Source of the DNA: Moorella mulderi DSM 14980
GTDB lineage: Bacteria > Bacillota > DSM-521 > Neomoorellales > Neomoorellaceae
Assembly (NCBI RefSeq): GCF_001594015.1
Contig: NZ_LTBC01000011.1
Span: 1 to 64,000, forward strand
Direction of reading: 5' to 3'
DNA length: 64,000 nucleotides
A program made the translations under genes and the position numbers. Below, in pieces: positions 43,847 to 55,746 of this stretch (within the stretch, counting starts at the first letter, position 1; each line of letters begins with the position of its first letter). The notes under the pieces were generated by a model, which had not been told where the DNA came from, did not search any database, and worked only from the letters and a program-made list of their open reading frames with translations.

Positions 43847-44371
43847 ATGGAAATCATCATCCGCGGCAAAAACCTTCCGGTAACCGATGCTTTAAAACAA
43901 TATATAGAAAAAAGGTTGAGCAAAATTGAACGGTACCTGGAAGGAGTGGATGAGGTCCAGGTTAATCTATCTGTTAATCGTGACTCCCATATTGTCGAAG
44001 TGACCATTCCCCTCAACGGCTACCTGCTGCGGGGGGAAGAGGCCACCGGTGACATGTACGGGTCTGTTGACCTGGTAGTAGAAAAGCTGGAAAAGCAAAT
44101 TGAAAAATATAAAACCAAACTGGCCAGGAAGCTGAAGAACGGCACCTTAAAGGAACTGGTTGCCGGCAATCTTGAAGAAGACACTCCGGAACCGAAATTA
44201 ATCAGGACCAAGCGTTTTCCCATCAAGCCCATGCCGGTGGAAGAAGCTATCCTGCAAATGAACTTGCTGGGACATAATTTCTTTGTCTTTTCCAATGCGG
44301 AAACGGAAGAGGTTAACGTCCTTTACCGCCGCCGGGATGGTAACTACGGTTTAATTGAGCCGGAATATTAA
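43847..44371 (+). CDS. hpf: Long-form ribosome hibernation promoting factor
   Basis: A 174-residue protein. The N-terminal RaiA/HPF domain (residues about 1-100, EIIIRGKNLPVTDALK) is followed by the C-terminal dimerisation domain (about 120-174, RTKRFPIKPMPVEEAI). It dimerises ribosomes into 100S particles in stationary phase. AAAGGAG lies upstream of the ATG at 43847. Confidence 0.94.
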   Translation: MEIIIRGKNLPVTDALKQYIEKRLSKIERYLEGVDEVQVNLSVNRDSHIVEVTIPLNGYLLRGEEATGDMYGSVDLVVEKLEKQIEKYKTKLARKLKNGTLKELVAGNLEEDTPEPKLIRTKRFPIKPMPVEEAILQMNLLGHNFFVFSNAETEEVNVLYRRRDGNYGLIEPEY

Positions 44372-44392
44372 TACAACAACTAAAGATATTAG

Positions 44393-44441
44393 GAGATATT
44401 GGGAGAAATTGGTTGTAATCCACCCATATCTCTCTTTTTTT
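44393..44441 (+). terminator. Terminator after hpf
   Basis: GAGATATTGGG pairs with CCCATATCTC (one bulge) across a 19-base loop, followed by a run of T residues. Confidence 0.65.
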
Positions 44442-44515
44442 GCCCTTATTTTATCCCTTTTAGCAGGGAATTTTTCCCCCGCCCGCGAATATAGACCAAA
44501 AAATAAGAGAGAAAG

Positions 44516-45214
44516 GTGAGGGGGTTGCCGGAGTCGAAACGGGAACCGGGGGTTGCCGATTATGAAAAGGTAATCTGCCAGATAAAAGATGTCCTGGGGG
44601 CGCGGTTAGTAACAGCTCCTGATGGGAGTATCAGCGAAATACATATCATGGCCGGTAGTAACCGTAATCCCAAGCAAATTGTCCGCGACGTGGAATCGGC
44701 CCTTCTTATTCAACTGGGAATTACTGTTGACCATAAAAAGATCAGCGTGGTCCAGGTACAGGGGCAGGAGTTAACGGGAGAAGTGGCTGAAGATAAGGCC
44801 CTTTACCGGTCCACCTGTATGCCCCTGCGCCTGGTGAGCCTTAACCTCTATACCCGGGGCCTGGAGGCCGAAGCTACCGTCGAACTGGAAGCCGGCCTTA
44901 GTGGTACTATTTACCAGGGGTATGCCTGCGGGCCCAATACGCCGGAGCGCCATCTCTGGCTGGTGGCAGATGCTACCCTGAATGCCGTTGAAAAATATAG
45001 CTGCGGCATCTGGAACCTGGCCCTGGAAGACCTGGTGCTGGTGGAAGTAGCTCACCGCCGGGCCGCCCTCTGCGTTATTGTTTTAGTCAGCCGGGAAGGA
45101 TACGAATACCTGGCCGGTGTGGCCCTGGTTAAAGGTGATGACCGCCAGGCTGCCGCTCAGGCCGTCCTTAGAGCCCTTAACTGTCGCTCCTGTGTATACG
45201 GGTCAGCAGGGTAA
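44516..45214 (+). CDS. Conserved-looking protein of unknown function upstream of secA
   Basis: A protein of about 232 residues that I cannot assign. The N-terminal part (about 15-85) looks like a small alpha/beta domain with EIHIMAGSNRNPKQIVRDVESALL (shown as IHIMAGSNRNPKQI). The C-terminal part has a regular beta/alpha pattern. The start is uncertain: GTG 44516 or TTG 44525 (better SD, AAAGGTGA). It lies between hpf and secA with a terminator before and a promoter after, so it may be monocistronic. Confidence 0.65.
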   Translation: MRGLPESKREPGVADYEKVICQIKDVLGARLVTAPDGSISEIHIMAGSNRNPKQIVRDVESALLIQLGITVDHKKISVVQVQGQELTGEVAEDKALYRSTCMPLRLVSLNLYTRGLEAEATVELEAGLSGTIYQGYACGPNTPERHLWLVADATLNAVEKYSCGIWNLALEDLVLVEVAHRRAALCVIVLVSREGYEYLAGVALVKGDDRQAAAQAVLRALNCRSCVYGSAG

Positions 45215-45242
45215 AAATTCTAAAGGCAAGGCCAAACCTCAA

Positions 45243-45271
45243 TTGCTCCTGGCCCTGATTCGTGTTAAAAT
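45243..45271 (+). promoter_or_regulatory. Promoter of secA
   Basis: TTGCTC (45243-45248) and TAAAAT (45266-45271) are 17 bases apart, with TG one base before the -10. Confidence 0.65.
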
Positions 45272-45300
45272 ATAGGCGATAAGGTTTATCCTTTTAAGGA

Positions 45301-45323
45301 AAGGAACCGGTACGGTTCCTTTT
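45301..45323 (+). terminator. Terminator-like hairpin in the secA leader
   Basis: AAGGAACCG pairs with CGGTTCCTT around GTA and ends in four T residues, between the secA promoter and its SD. It could be an attenuator or an mRNA-stability element; a second small hairpin (AAGG/CCTT) lies just upstream. Confidence 0.55.
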
Positions 45324-45342
45324 ATATTGAGGTGATAAAGCA

Positions 45343-48030
<2,688 letters not shown>

Positions 48031-48069
48031 GGGTAAACTTTTATAGAGCTAATGCCTACGTTAGGAACA

Positions 48070-48309
48070 ATGAAAATTAGGGCTAGCTTTAGTTTGGAGC
48101 GAGCGACTTGGCCCGAGTGGCAAAGCGGCCGCAGGCTGTGCCGGAGAGCGAGGGCGGGGCCGAGGACAGCGAGGCCTTCGGCCGGCCTCTGAGGCAAGGA
48201 TGCCGAATAGGCCGGGAACCCCGCCTGAGCCGAAGGCTGAGCCTTAGGCCGCTCCGCGAGGGTCAGGGAGCGAGCGAAAACAAAGCTAGCCAGCAAAGAA
48301 GCTATTTTT
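48070..48309 (+). repeat. MITE-like intergenic element, copy R2
   Basis: The left end ATGAAAAT leads into GGCTAGCTTTAGTTT (48081-48095). This inverts to AAAACAAAGCTAGCC (48277-48291), and the right end is GCTATTTTT. The core at 48154-48211 is about 90% identical to the R1 core. The right end stops 16 bases before the prfB ATG. Confidence 0.72.
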
Positions 48310-48325
48310 GGGGAGTGATTTTACC

Positions 48326-49433
48326 ATGCTACAGGACTATAAAGGCCGCCTGGAGGATTTAGCCCGGCGGCTGGAAGAATTGAGGGTTTCCCTTTGACCT
48401 GGAAGCAGCAACGGCAGAAATAGAGCGCCTGGAAAAAGAGATGCTTAAACCCGGCTTCTGGGAAGACCGGGGACGGGCCGAGGCTGTGGGGAAACGCCTC
48501 AACTACCTTAAAGAAAAATTGGCCCGGTACCAGGAACTGGAGAGAAAATACACCGACGTCTGTGAACTCTGGCAGCTGGCCCTGGCCGAAGAAGATACTT
48601 CCCTGGAGGAAGAGATCGCCAAAGAACTGGCGGCCGTGGAAGGCCGGGTAGAAAAAGAGCTTCTGGCCACCCTTTTGAACGGCCGCTATGACAGCCACAA
48701 TGCCATCCTTTCCCTGCACCCCGGCGCCGGGGGCACGGAATCCCAAGACTGGGCCGCCATGCTCCTCAGGATGTACAACCGCTGGGCCGAAGATCATGGT
48801 TACCAGGTGGAACTCCTGGACTACCTGGAAGGGGAGGAGGCGGGGATTAAAAGCGCCACCATCCTCGTCAAAGGCGAGAATGCTTACGGCTACCTGCAGG
48901 CCGAGAAGGGTGTCCACCGCCTGGTGCGGATTTCGCCCTTTGACGCCGCCGGTCGCCGGCATACTTCCTTCGCCTCCGTCGACGTTATCCCCGAGGTGAC
49001 GGCCGATGAGGAAGTGGTCATTAATCCCGACGATTTAAAGATCGATACCTTTCGCTCCCAGGGTGCCGGTGGCCAGCACGTTAACAAGACAGATTCGGCG
49101 GTGCGCATTACCCACCTGCCTACTGGCATAGTTGTTACCTGCCAGAACGAGCGTTCCCAGCACGCCAACCGTCTTGCAGCCATGAAAATTCTCCAGGCCA
49201 AGCTGGCGGCCCTGAAACGCCAGGAGCAGGAGGAGGAGTTGGCCCGGATCCGGGGTGAGCAGCGGGAGATAGCCTGGGGGAACCAGATTCGTTCCTACGT
49301 CTTTCACCCCTACAGCCTGGTAAAGGATCACCGTACCGAGGTAGAAACAGGCAACATCCAGGCTGTCATGGATGGCCAGCTTGATCCCTTTATCCACGCC
49401 TATTTACATTGGCAGCGGCGCCAGAATGGTTAA
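48326..49433 (+). CDS. prfB: Peptide chain release factor 2, with programmed +1 frameshift
   Basis: RF2 releases protein chains at UGA and UAA. The first frame runs 23 codons (48326-48394) to CTT TGA, preceded by an SD-like GAGGG. A +1 slip makes the product continue with GAC from 48396 to 49433, giving about 368 residues. The SPF anticodon motif is in RISPFDA and the GGQ motif in GAGGQHVNK. This is the classical RF2 autoregulation: low RF2 favours frameshifting. The promoter region contains the R2 repeat. Confidence 0.95.
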
Positions 49434-49460
49434 AAGCCCGGCTTTTAAAGCCGGGCTTTT
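49432..49460 (+). terminator. Rho-independent terminator after prfB
   Basis: AAAAGCCCGGCTT pairs with AAGCCGGGCTTTT around TTA. The stem is strong with a T-tail; it overlaps the prfB stop codon. Confidence 0.88.
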
Positions 49461-49463
49461 ACC

Positions 49464-49533
49464 TTGACATGGCGGGAGGTTTAGTGTACGATGAAATTGG
49501 GTCATTTGGGTCTTTTGGGTATAATATTTGGGT
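49464..49533 (+). promoter_or_regulatory. Promoter region with tandem TTGGGT repeats
   Basis: TTGGGT occurs at 49497, 49506, 49515 and 49528, the first three spaced by nine bases. The first copy is 17 bases before a perfect TATAAT (49520-49525). A second option is TTGACA (49464-49469) 17 bases before TACGAT (49487-49492). The repeats look like an operator for the radical SAM gene. Confidence 0.55.
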
Positions 49534-49584
49534 TTCTGGGCATTGCTAAAGGAAACTGCATCAGGAAAGGAGAGGGGTTAAGTA

Positions 49585-50976
49585 ATGGTCGCCGTGCGTG
49601 CCAACCTGGACCTGGCCAAGAGATACGTGGCCGAGAAAGTTTTACGGGAAGCATTCAATTACATGGAAAAAAATCCAGAAGAGAATTTCCCCCGCCTCTT
49701 ACATGTGGCCCGGATGCTGGCCCGGAAAGAGGTACATAAGCAGCAGATCGCCAAAGTCCTGGAGGCTTACCGGCAAAACCCAAGTATCCACGCCTATGTG
49801 AACCGCCTTTTTAACCTGCACCCCAATGTCAAGCAGCGCCTCATTTACAACTGGTTCGTCAACGCTATGCTCCTGGGTATCCCCCGCCAGCAGCAGGTGG
49901 AAAAGGAGACTGGTGTCCATATCCCCAACTTTTTCCTCCTGGACCCCACCAGTGATTGCAACCTGCGCTGCCACGGCTGCTGGGCCGGGGAGTATGCCCA
50001 CCATGACAGCCTGGAACTGGACCTGGTGGACCGCCTCTGCCGGGAAGCCAAAGAAGTGGGCATCTACTGGCTGGCCATGTCTGGGGGCGAACCCTTCCGC
50101 TGGCCCCACCTCTTTGAACTGGCAGAAAGGCACCCGGATATGGCCTTCATGCTCTACACTAACGGTACGCTAATAGATGACGCTGTCGCCGACCGCCTGG
50201 TGGAAGTGGGCAACATTACGCCGGCCATCAGCCTGGAAGGGTGGCGGGAACGCACCGACGCCCGCCGGGGTAAAGGCGTCTTTGACCGGGTCATGAAGGC
50301 CATGGACGCCTTAAGGGAACGAGGCCTGGTTTTCGGCGTTTCTATTACCATTACCCGGGAAAACGTCGAGGAAGTGACCAGCGATGCCTTTATTGATTTC
50401 CTGCTGGAGAAGGGTGTTGTTTACGGCTGGAGTTTCCACTACATTCCCATTGGCCGGGAACCCAAACCCGAGCTCATGATCACTCCCGAACAGCGGGCCT
50501 ACCTGGTGGAGCGCGTGGCCTATATCCGCAACCACAAAGGCCTGCAGCTGGCCGATTTCTGGAATGACGGCGAGCTGACCCTGGGCTGCATCGCTGGTGG
50601 CCGCCGCTACTTCCATATTACCGCCAGCGGGGCCGTGGAACCCTGCGCCTTTATCCACTTCTCTCTGGAAAATATCAAAGAGAAAAGTTTAATGGAGGTG
50701 CTCCAGTCGCCCCTCTTCCGGGCCTACCAGCAGCGCCAGCCCTTCAGCGATAATCTGCTGCGGCCCTGCCCCTTAATTGACGTTCCCGGAGCCTTAAGGG
50801 AGATCATTGCCGCAACAGGGGCCAGGCCTACCCACCCGGGGGCGGAAACGGCCTTAAGCGGACCCATTGGCGCCTACCTGGATACCAATGCCGCCCGCTG
50901 GGCCGAAGTTGCCGATAGAATCTGGCAGGAACGCCATCCGGTGGAGGCAGAAAAAGAATTGACAGCCGGGAAATAA
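49585..50976 (+). CDS. Radical SAM protein with C-terminal SPASM-like cysteines
   Basis: A 463-residue enzyme. The 4Fe-4S ligands are in CNLRCHGCW near residue 128, with a conserved SGGEPF near residue 165. The N-terminal 110 residues form a helical extension. Further cysteines (GCIAGG, PCAFIH, PCPLID near residues 336-397) suggest an auxiliary cluster. The substrate is unknown. AGGAGAGGGG precedes the ATG. It lies 42 bases before an HTH protein with which it may be functionally linked. Confidence 0.83.
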   Translation: MVAVRANLDLAKRYVAEKVLREAFNYMEKNPEENFPRLLHVARMLARKEVHKQQIAKVLEAYRQNPSIHAYVNRLFNLHPNVKQRLIYNWFVNAMLLGIPRQQQVEKETGVHIPNFFLLDPTSDCNLRCHGCWAGEYAHHDSLELDLVDRLCREAKEVGIYWLAMSGGEPFRWPHLFELAERHPDMAFMLYTNGTLIDDAVADRLVEVGNITPAISLEGWRERTDARRGKGVFDRVMKAMDALRERGLVFGVSITITRENVEEVTSDAFIDFLLEKGVVYGWSFHYIPIGREPKPELMITPEQRAYLVERVAYIRNHKGLQLADFWNDGELTLGCIAGGRRYFHITASGAVEPCAFIHFSLENIKEKSLMEVLQSPLFRAYQQRQPFSDNLLRPCPLIDVPGALREIIAATGARPTHPGAETALSGPIGAYLDTNAARWAEVADRIWQERHPVEAEKELTAGK

Positions 50977-51018
50977 AAGGATATGCTGGGGGTAGCAAGT
51001 TATGGGAGAGGGACGCCT

Positions 51019-51690
51019 ATGCTTACCAGACGCCGGTCCCAGTTCCTGGATAGGATCAGGGAAATCTACCAGGAAACCGGGGAGCCTGTCCATTATATTA
51101 CCGTAGCTGAAGCCCTGAAGGTCAGCAAGTGGACAGCCTACGATGTCTTGCTGGAACTGGAGAAGGAAGGTTTCCTGGAACGGCAGTATGTCGTCAACAG
51201 TAACGAAAAAACGCCGGGCCGCTCCATGATTATGTTTGTTCCCACACCCCTGGCCGAAAGTCATGCTACCTTTGCCCTCGACTGGCAGGAGGCCCGCTCC
51301 AGGTTGCTGGAAACCTTAAGTAATCTCTTACCCCGGGAGGCCGGCCGGGTGGCGCGGGAACTGTTAGAAGAGATGCCCGGCAAGGCCCACCCGGTAATTA
51401 CCAGCGCCTACACCCTGACTATCCTGCTGGTGTATTTAAAATCCCTGGGGGAAAAGGCCCTACAGCTGGTGCGCAGTGCCCTCAAAAAAGCGCCGCGGCC
51501 GGAGGCCGGCCTGCTCCTGGCGACGGGTACGGGCTGGGGCCTGGCCGCCAATATGCTGCCCCAGGGGAAACTGGCCGGACAGCTGGCCGGTTATTTGAAC
51601 TACCTCCAGGAGCAAATCGAAAATTTAACCGGTGGCGAGCACAAATTGTTGCTGGATTTTCTTCATGAAGCCCTGGAACGGGCCAGTTAA
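51019..51690 (+). CDS. HTH-type protein paired with the radical SAM gene
   Basis: A 223-residue protein. The N-terminus (about 5-60) reads like a winged helix-turn-helix: PVHYITVAEALKVSKWTAYDVLLELEKEGFL (split: TVAEALKVSKWTAYD). The C-terminal part is helical with a Gly/Ala-rich centre. It probably regulates the TTGGGT-containing promoter upstream. GAGAGGG precedes the ATG at 51019, preferred over 50983. Confidence 0.7.
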   Translation: MLTRRRSQFLDRIREIYQETGEPVHYITVAEALKVSKWTAYDVLLELEKEGFLERQYVVNSNEKTPGRSMIMFVPTPLAESHATFALDWQEARSRLLETLSNLLPREAGRVARELLEEMPGKAHPVITSAYTLTILLVYLKSLGEKALQLVRSALKKAPRPEAGLLLATGTGWGLAANMLPQGKLAGQLAGYLNYLQEQIENLTGGEHKLLLDFLHEALERAS

Positions 51691-51695
51691 AAGGC

Positions 51696-51729
51696 AAAAG
51701 CCCGGTGCTGTATCAGCCCGGGCTTTTTT
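51696..51729 (+). terminator. Rho-independent terminator
   Basis: AAAAGCCCGG pairs with CCGGGCTTTT around a 12-base loop, followed by T residues. Confidence 0.85.
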
Positions 51730-51752
51730 AAACTAAATGGAGGCTTAAGCCT

Positions 51753-53417
51753 ATGTCCCTGCGGCGCCGTTATGTCCACCTGCACCGTTACCGCCAGGTA
51801 GTGAATGTCCTGGCCCGCTATGGTTTTGGCTATCTCCTTGACCAGCTGGGGCTGGGCGAGCTAATCTTAAGGCGACCGCGGCGGGAAGCCCCCATATCTC
51901 CGGGAGCGCGCCTGCGCCTGGCCCTGGCCGAACTGGGTCCTACCTTTATCAAGCTGGGGCAAATTTTGAGCACCCGTCCCGACCTTTTGCCGCCGGAGAT
52001 CATTGCTGAGCTGGCCCGCCTCCAGGACCGGGTGCCGCCCTTTCCCTTCGCTGAAGTTAAACAGACGGTAGAAAAGGAGCTGGGCCAGCCCCTGGAACAG
52101 CTCTTTCACGAATTTGATCCCGAGCCCCTGGCGGCCGCCTCCATTGGCCAGGTACACCGGGCCACCCTGCCTGAGGGCGACCAGGTCATCGTCAAGGTCC
52201 AGCGGCCGGGCATAGCAGAACAGGTGCGGGTGGACCTGGAAATTCTCTTCGACCTGGCCCGCCTGGCCCAGCGCCATACGGCTTACGGCCAGATCTATGA
52301 CTTCACCCGGATGGTAGAAGAATTTGCCCGGGCTATGGAGGGAGAACTGGATTATACCCGGGAAGGCCGCTATGCCGATCGCCTGCGGGAAAACCTGGCC
52401 GGCAACGCCCAGGTCTATATTCCGGCCGTTTACTGGGATTATACCACTGTGCGGGTGCTGACCCAGGAATATGTAGAGGCGGTAAAACTAAACGACCTGG
52501 AAGAAATAGACCGGCGGGGTTATGACCGCCGGCGGATAGCCATCAATCTGGCCCGGGCCATTTACCAGCAGGTCCTGGTGGATGGCTTTTTCCACGGCGA
52601 TCCCCACCCTGGGAACCTGGCGGTACTGCCGGGGGAAGTGATTGTCTTTATGGACTTTGGCCTGATGGGGGTTTTAAGCGAGGAGCGCCAGGAGCAGTTT
52701 GTCAACCTGATGCTGGGCATCATCCGCCGGCGCAGCCAGGATGTCCTGCGGACCCTTCTGGCCATGGGCGTGGTGCCGGACGGGGTGAATAGGGCTGCCT
52801 TGAAGCATGACATTGAAATCCTGCGCGATCGCTATTACCACCTCCCTTTAAGCCAGATCAGCCTGGGCCGGGCCGTTGAAGAGCTGCTGCAGCTGGCCTT
52901 TAAATATCGTTTACGCCTGCCGCCGGAACTAACTATGCTGGCCAAGACCCTCATTACCCTGGAAGGTCTGACCCGGGAATTGGACCCCACCCTGGAGCTG
53001 GCCGAGCTGGCCGAGCCCTATGGCCGGGAACTCTTACGCCGGCGCTTCAGTGCCGGGGCCCTCTGGCAGGCCCTGGTTGATAACCTGTCTTTGACCTGGG
53101 AGATTTTACAGCACCTGCCCCGCCAGCTCCAGCATATTGTGGAAATGCTGGAAAGGGGAGAATTAACCCTTAAAATTGAACTCCTCAATTTACGCTCCCT
53201 GGTGCGGCAGATTGACCGGATTATTAATAAACTAACCATGAGCGTAGTCCTCCTGGCCTTTAGCATCATCATGGCCAGCCTGATTATCAGTACGGCCCTG
53301 GGAGCGCCGGGTAACAGCCTCTTCTTCCGCCTGCCCACCCTGGAGATCGGTTTTGGAGCTGCCGGTTTAATGCTTTTGTGGCTGCTGGCGGCCATGTGGC
53401 GGGGTGGCCGTGATTGA
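51753..53417 (+). CDS. AarF/ABC1/UbiB-family protein kinase-like protein
   Basis: A 554-residue protein with an atypical kinase fold: [12 protein letters not shown] (KxGQ motif), [11 protein letters not shown] (Ala-rich loop), VIVKVQRPG (Lys), HGDPHPGNL and MDFGLMG (metal-binding). Two C-terminal membrane helices (about 490-548) are predicted. In other bacteria it supports quinone synthesis, and its ATPase activity helps lipophilic intermediates leave membranes. The ATG has GGAGG upstream. It starts after its own terminator-insulated gap. Confidence 0.9.
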   Translation: MSLRRRYVHLHRYRQVVNVLARYGFGYLLDQLGLGELILRRPRREAPISPGARLRLALAELGPTFIKLGQILSTRPDLLPPEIIAELARLQDRVPPFPFAEVKQTVEKELGQPLEQLFHEFDPEPLAAASIGQVHRATLPEGDQVIVKVQRPGIAEQVRVDLEILFDLARLAQRHTAYGQIYDFTRMVEEFARAMEGELDYTREGRYADRLRENLAGNAQVYIPAVYWDYTTVRVLTQEYVEAVKLNDLEEIDRRGYDRRRIAINLARAIYQQVLVDGFFHGDPHPGNLAVLPGEVIVFMDFGLMGVLSEERQEQFVNLMLGIIRRRSQDVLRTLLAMGVVPDGVNRAALKHDIEILRDRYYHLPLSQISLGRAVEELLQLAFKYRLRLPPELTMLAKTLITLEGLTRELDPTLELAELAEPYGRELLRRRFSAGALWQALVDNLSLTWEILQHLPRQLQHIVEMLERGELTLKIELLNLRSLVRQIDRIINKLTMSVVLLAFSIIMASLIISTALGAPGNSLFFRLPTLEIGFGAAGLMLLWLLAAMWRGGRD

Positions 53418-53468
53418 ATAATGTCTCCTGTTAAGGCGAACAATGGAGGTAAAAAGCGGGGGATTGCC

Positions 53469-53720
53469 ATGCCTTACAAAATAACCAATGCCTGCATTGC
53501 CTGCGGCGATTGTACGGTGGTTTGCCCCCGGCAGGCCATCGTGGAGGACGGCAGGACCCATAGTGGTGGTAGTAATTCCTTAAATGGCGTCGTTCCTGAG
53601 GGGGATAGGGCCGGTTCCTCTGGCAGTCCGGCCGCTTTTTATCGGATAACGGCTGACTGTGATGCTTGCGGCTGCTGCCGGGAGGTTTGCCCGGCCCAGG
53701 CCATTATCTGGCAGGAGTGA
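53469..53720 (+). CDS. 2x[4Fe-4S] ferredoxin
   Basis: An 83-residue protein with two CxxCxxCxxxCP clusters (CIACGDCTVVCP near residue 9 and CDACGCCREVCP near residue 65). About 30 Gly/Ser-rich residues between them (residues 33-56) are longer than in clostridial ferredoxins. It is an electron carrier. The ATG at 53469 is preferred over 53421; GGAGG lies 20 bases upstream and GGGGG nearer. Confidence 0.9.
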   Translation: MPYKITNACIACGDCTVVCPRQAIVEDGRTHSGGSNSLNGVVPEGDRAGSSGSPAAFYRITADCDACGCCREVCPAQAIIWQE

Positions 53721-53811
53721 GCAGGCGAGGGTATAAAAATGGCAAAACTACTGTGGCCAGGCAGGAAAATAGCTTTTTCTGGCGAAAAGGAATAACGTTC
53801 CAGGGGGGTAG

Positions 53812-54660
53812 GTGATTTTGCGGCGTAAAGAATGGTATGATTACATTGGTATTACAGCCGGCACCCTGATCACTGCCCTGGGACTGGTCCTTTTCCTGGT
53901 ACCCAATAAAATTGCCGCCGGCGGCGTCAGCGGCCTGGCCACGGTTCTCCATTATGTCTTCGGCTGGCCGGTGGGCCTGACCATGCTGGTCCTCAATATC
54001 CCCCTTTTCCTGGCCGGCCTGAAAGTCCTGGGCTGGAATTTTGGCCTCAAGACTCTCTACGGTACCATTATACTTTCCGTATTTACCGATACCCTCACCC
54101 TGTGGCTCCATGCGCCCACGACCAATGCCCTGCTGGCCTCTATTTACGGCGGCCTCATGAGCGGTGTGGGGCTGGGAGTTGTTTTCCGCTCCGGCGGGAG
54201 CACCGGTGGTACCGACCTGGCGGCCCTCCTATTTGGCCATTTTCTCCATATAAGCTCCGGGGTGGGCCTGCTCCTGGTTGACGCCATGGTAATCAGCCTG
54301 GCGGGTCTCACCTTTAATGTGGAACTGGCCCTGTATGCCCTCCTGGCCCTGATTTTAACCAGCCGGGCCATTGATGCCATCCAGGAGGGCGGCGGCTATG
54401 CCAAGGCAGCTATCATAATTTCCGACCATGCCGGAGCAATAGCCCGGCAGGTAATGGAGCAGCTGGATCGCGGCGTAACTGGCCTGGCCGGCCGCGGCCT
54501 TTATACGGGCAAGGAACGGGAAGTTTTACTGGTGGTGGTGCAGCGGTCCGAGGTCAGCCGCCTGAAAAGCCTGGTGGCGGCCATTGACCCGGGGGCCTTT
54601 GTTATTGTAAGCAATATCCATGAAGTTCTGGGCGAAGGTTTTCGCCAGTGGAGGAGATGA
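53812..54660 (+). CDS. YitT-family membrane protein (DUF2179 C-terminus)
   Basis: A 282-residue protein with five or six membrane helices (residues about 10-190) and a C-terminal DUF2179 domain (about 200-278, GYAKAAIIISDHAGAIARQVME shortened). Function is unknown. The start is GTG 53812 or TTG 53818. A possible solo repeat end (GAAAATAGCTTT) lies at 53765. Its stop overlaps the first base of the transketolase N-subunit start (TGATG). Confidence 0.85.
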   Translation: MILRRKEWYDYIGITAGTLITALGLVLFLVPNKIAAGGVSGLATVLHYVFGWPVGLTMLVLNIPLFLAGLKVLGWNFGLKTLYGTIILSVFTDTLTLWLHAPTTNALLASIYGGLMSGVGLGVVFRSGGSTGGTDLAALLFGHFLHISSGVGLLLVDAMVISLAGLTFNVELALYALLALILTSRAIDAIQEGGGYAKAAIIISDHAGAIARQVMEQLDRGVTGLAGRGLYTGKEREVLLVVVQRSEVSRLKSLVAAIDPGAFVIVSNIHEVLGEGFRQWRR

Positions 54661-55481
54661 TGGGTTTGACAGCAGATTTTCCAGAGTTAACGGCAACGGC
54701 GCGGCGGCTGCGGCAGCACATCATCAGGATGGTTGGTGCCGCCGGTTCCGGCCACCCCGGGGGGTCTTTATCGGCGGTAGAAATTATGACGGCCCTCTAT
54801 TTTAAAGTCATGCGCCTGGACCCGGCCCGCCCGGACTGGCCGGAACGGGACCGGTTTGTCCTTTCCAAGGGCCATGCCGCCCCGGTCCTTTACGCCGCCC
54901 TGGCGGAGCGGGGCTTTTTTCCGGTAGAAAAGATCACAACCCTGCGGCAGTTAGGGAGTCCCCTGCAGGGCCACCCGGACCGTAAAGCCCTGCCTGGGGT
55001 TGAAGTTTCCACCGGTTCCCTCGGCCACGGCCTGGCAGTAGCCAACGGCATGGCCCTGGCCGGCCGCCTGGACGGGCGGGATTACCACGTCTATGTCCTC
55101 CTGGGCGACGGCGAGCTGGAAGAAGGCATGGTCTGGGAAGGGGCCATGGCCGCCGCCCACTATCGCCTGGACAACCTGACGGCCATTGTCGATCACAACC
55201 ATCTCCAGATTGACGGCCGGGTAGAAGACGTCATGTCGCCGGAGCCGGTGGCCGATAAATTCCGTGCCTTCGGCTGGGAGACAAGGACCATTGACGGCCA
55301 TGATTTCGGCCAGATCCTGGCCGCCCTGGAATGGGCGCGGCAAGTAAAGGGCAAACCGGCGGTAATTATCGCCGAAACCATCAAGGGCAAAGGGGTCAGT
55401 TTCATGGAAAACGAGGCCGGCTGGCACGGCAAAGCCCCCAAGCCCGAAGAAGTCGAAAAAGCCCTGGCCGAGCTGGCATAA
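54660..55481 (+). CDS. Transketolase, N-terminal subunit
   Basis: A 273-residue thiamine-diphosphate half. HPGGSLSAVEIMTALY near residue 31 and LGDGELEEGMVWEG near residue 143 (the GDG metal/ThDP motif) are present, and it ends with a helical region. It pairs with the C-subunit at 55747, a split form common in thermophiles and anaerobes. The ATG at 54660 is five bases after GGAGG and overlaps yitT by one base. Confidence 0.92.
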   Translation: MGLTADFPELTATARRLRQHIIRMVGAAGSGHPGGSLSAVEIMTALYFKVMRLDPARPDWPERDRFVLSKGHAAPVLYAALAERGFFPVEKITTLRQLGSPLQGHPDRKALPGVEVSTGSLGHGLAVANGMALAGRLDGRDYHVYVLLGDGELEEGMVWEGAMAAAHYRLDNLTAIVDHNHLQIDGRVEDVMSPEPVADKFRAFGWETRTIDGHDFGQILAALEWARQVKGKPAVIIAETIKGKGVSFMENEAGWHGKAPKPEEVEKALAELA

Positions 55482-55514
55482 CGCTGCCCCAATGCTAATA
55501 CTTGCCGGCGAACT

Positions 55515-55719
55515 ATGAAAATGCAGGCTGAAGCAAAAGGATGGGGGATAGAAGCGGAGGGCGACTTGGTTCGAGGCTTCAGAGACTCAGCGTCTAGCCA
55601 CCCCCGCCGCCGGGCAAGGTAGAGCGCTAAGTTTGCCAGCCGAGAACCCCCCGGAGCCCGGAGCCTGCATCCTCCAGCCCCAAAGAACAGAGTACAAATC
55701 AACCAGGAAACGCTATTTT
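55515..55719 (+). repeat. MITE-like intergenic element, copy R3
   Basis: It begins ATGAAAATGCAGGCTG, has an inner inverted pair ATGCAGGCT (55521-55529) and AGCCTGCAT (55662-55670), and ends GCTATTTT (55712-55719). The core is more diverged than in R1 and R2; GCGACTTGGnnCGAG at 55561 is shared with R2. It sits between the two transketolase genes, 27 bases before the second. Confidence 0.6.
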
Positions 55720-55746
55720 GATAGAATTTTACGGAGGAAGATATAT

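Noticed and set aside
53765-53776. GAAAATAGCTTT as a further solo end of the MITE-like family
   Set aside because: It matches only about 12 bases and is in the opposite orientation; too short to call with confidence.
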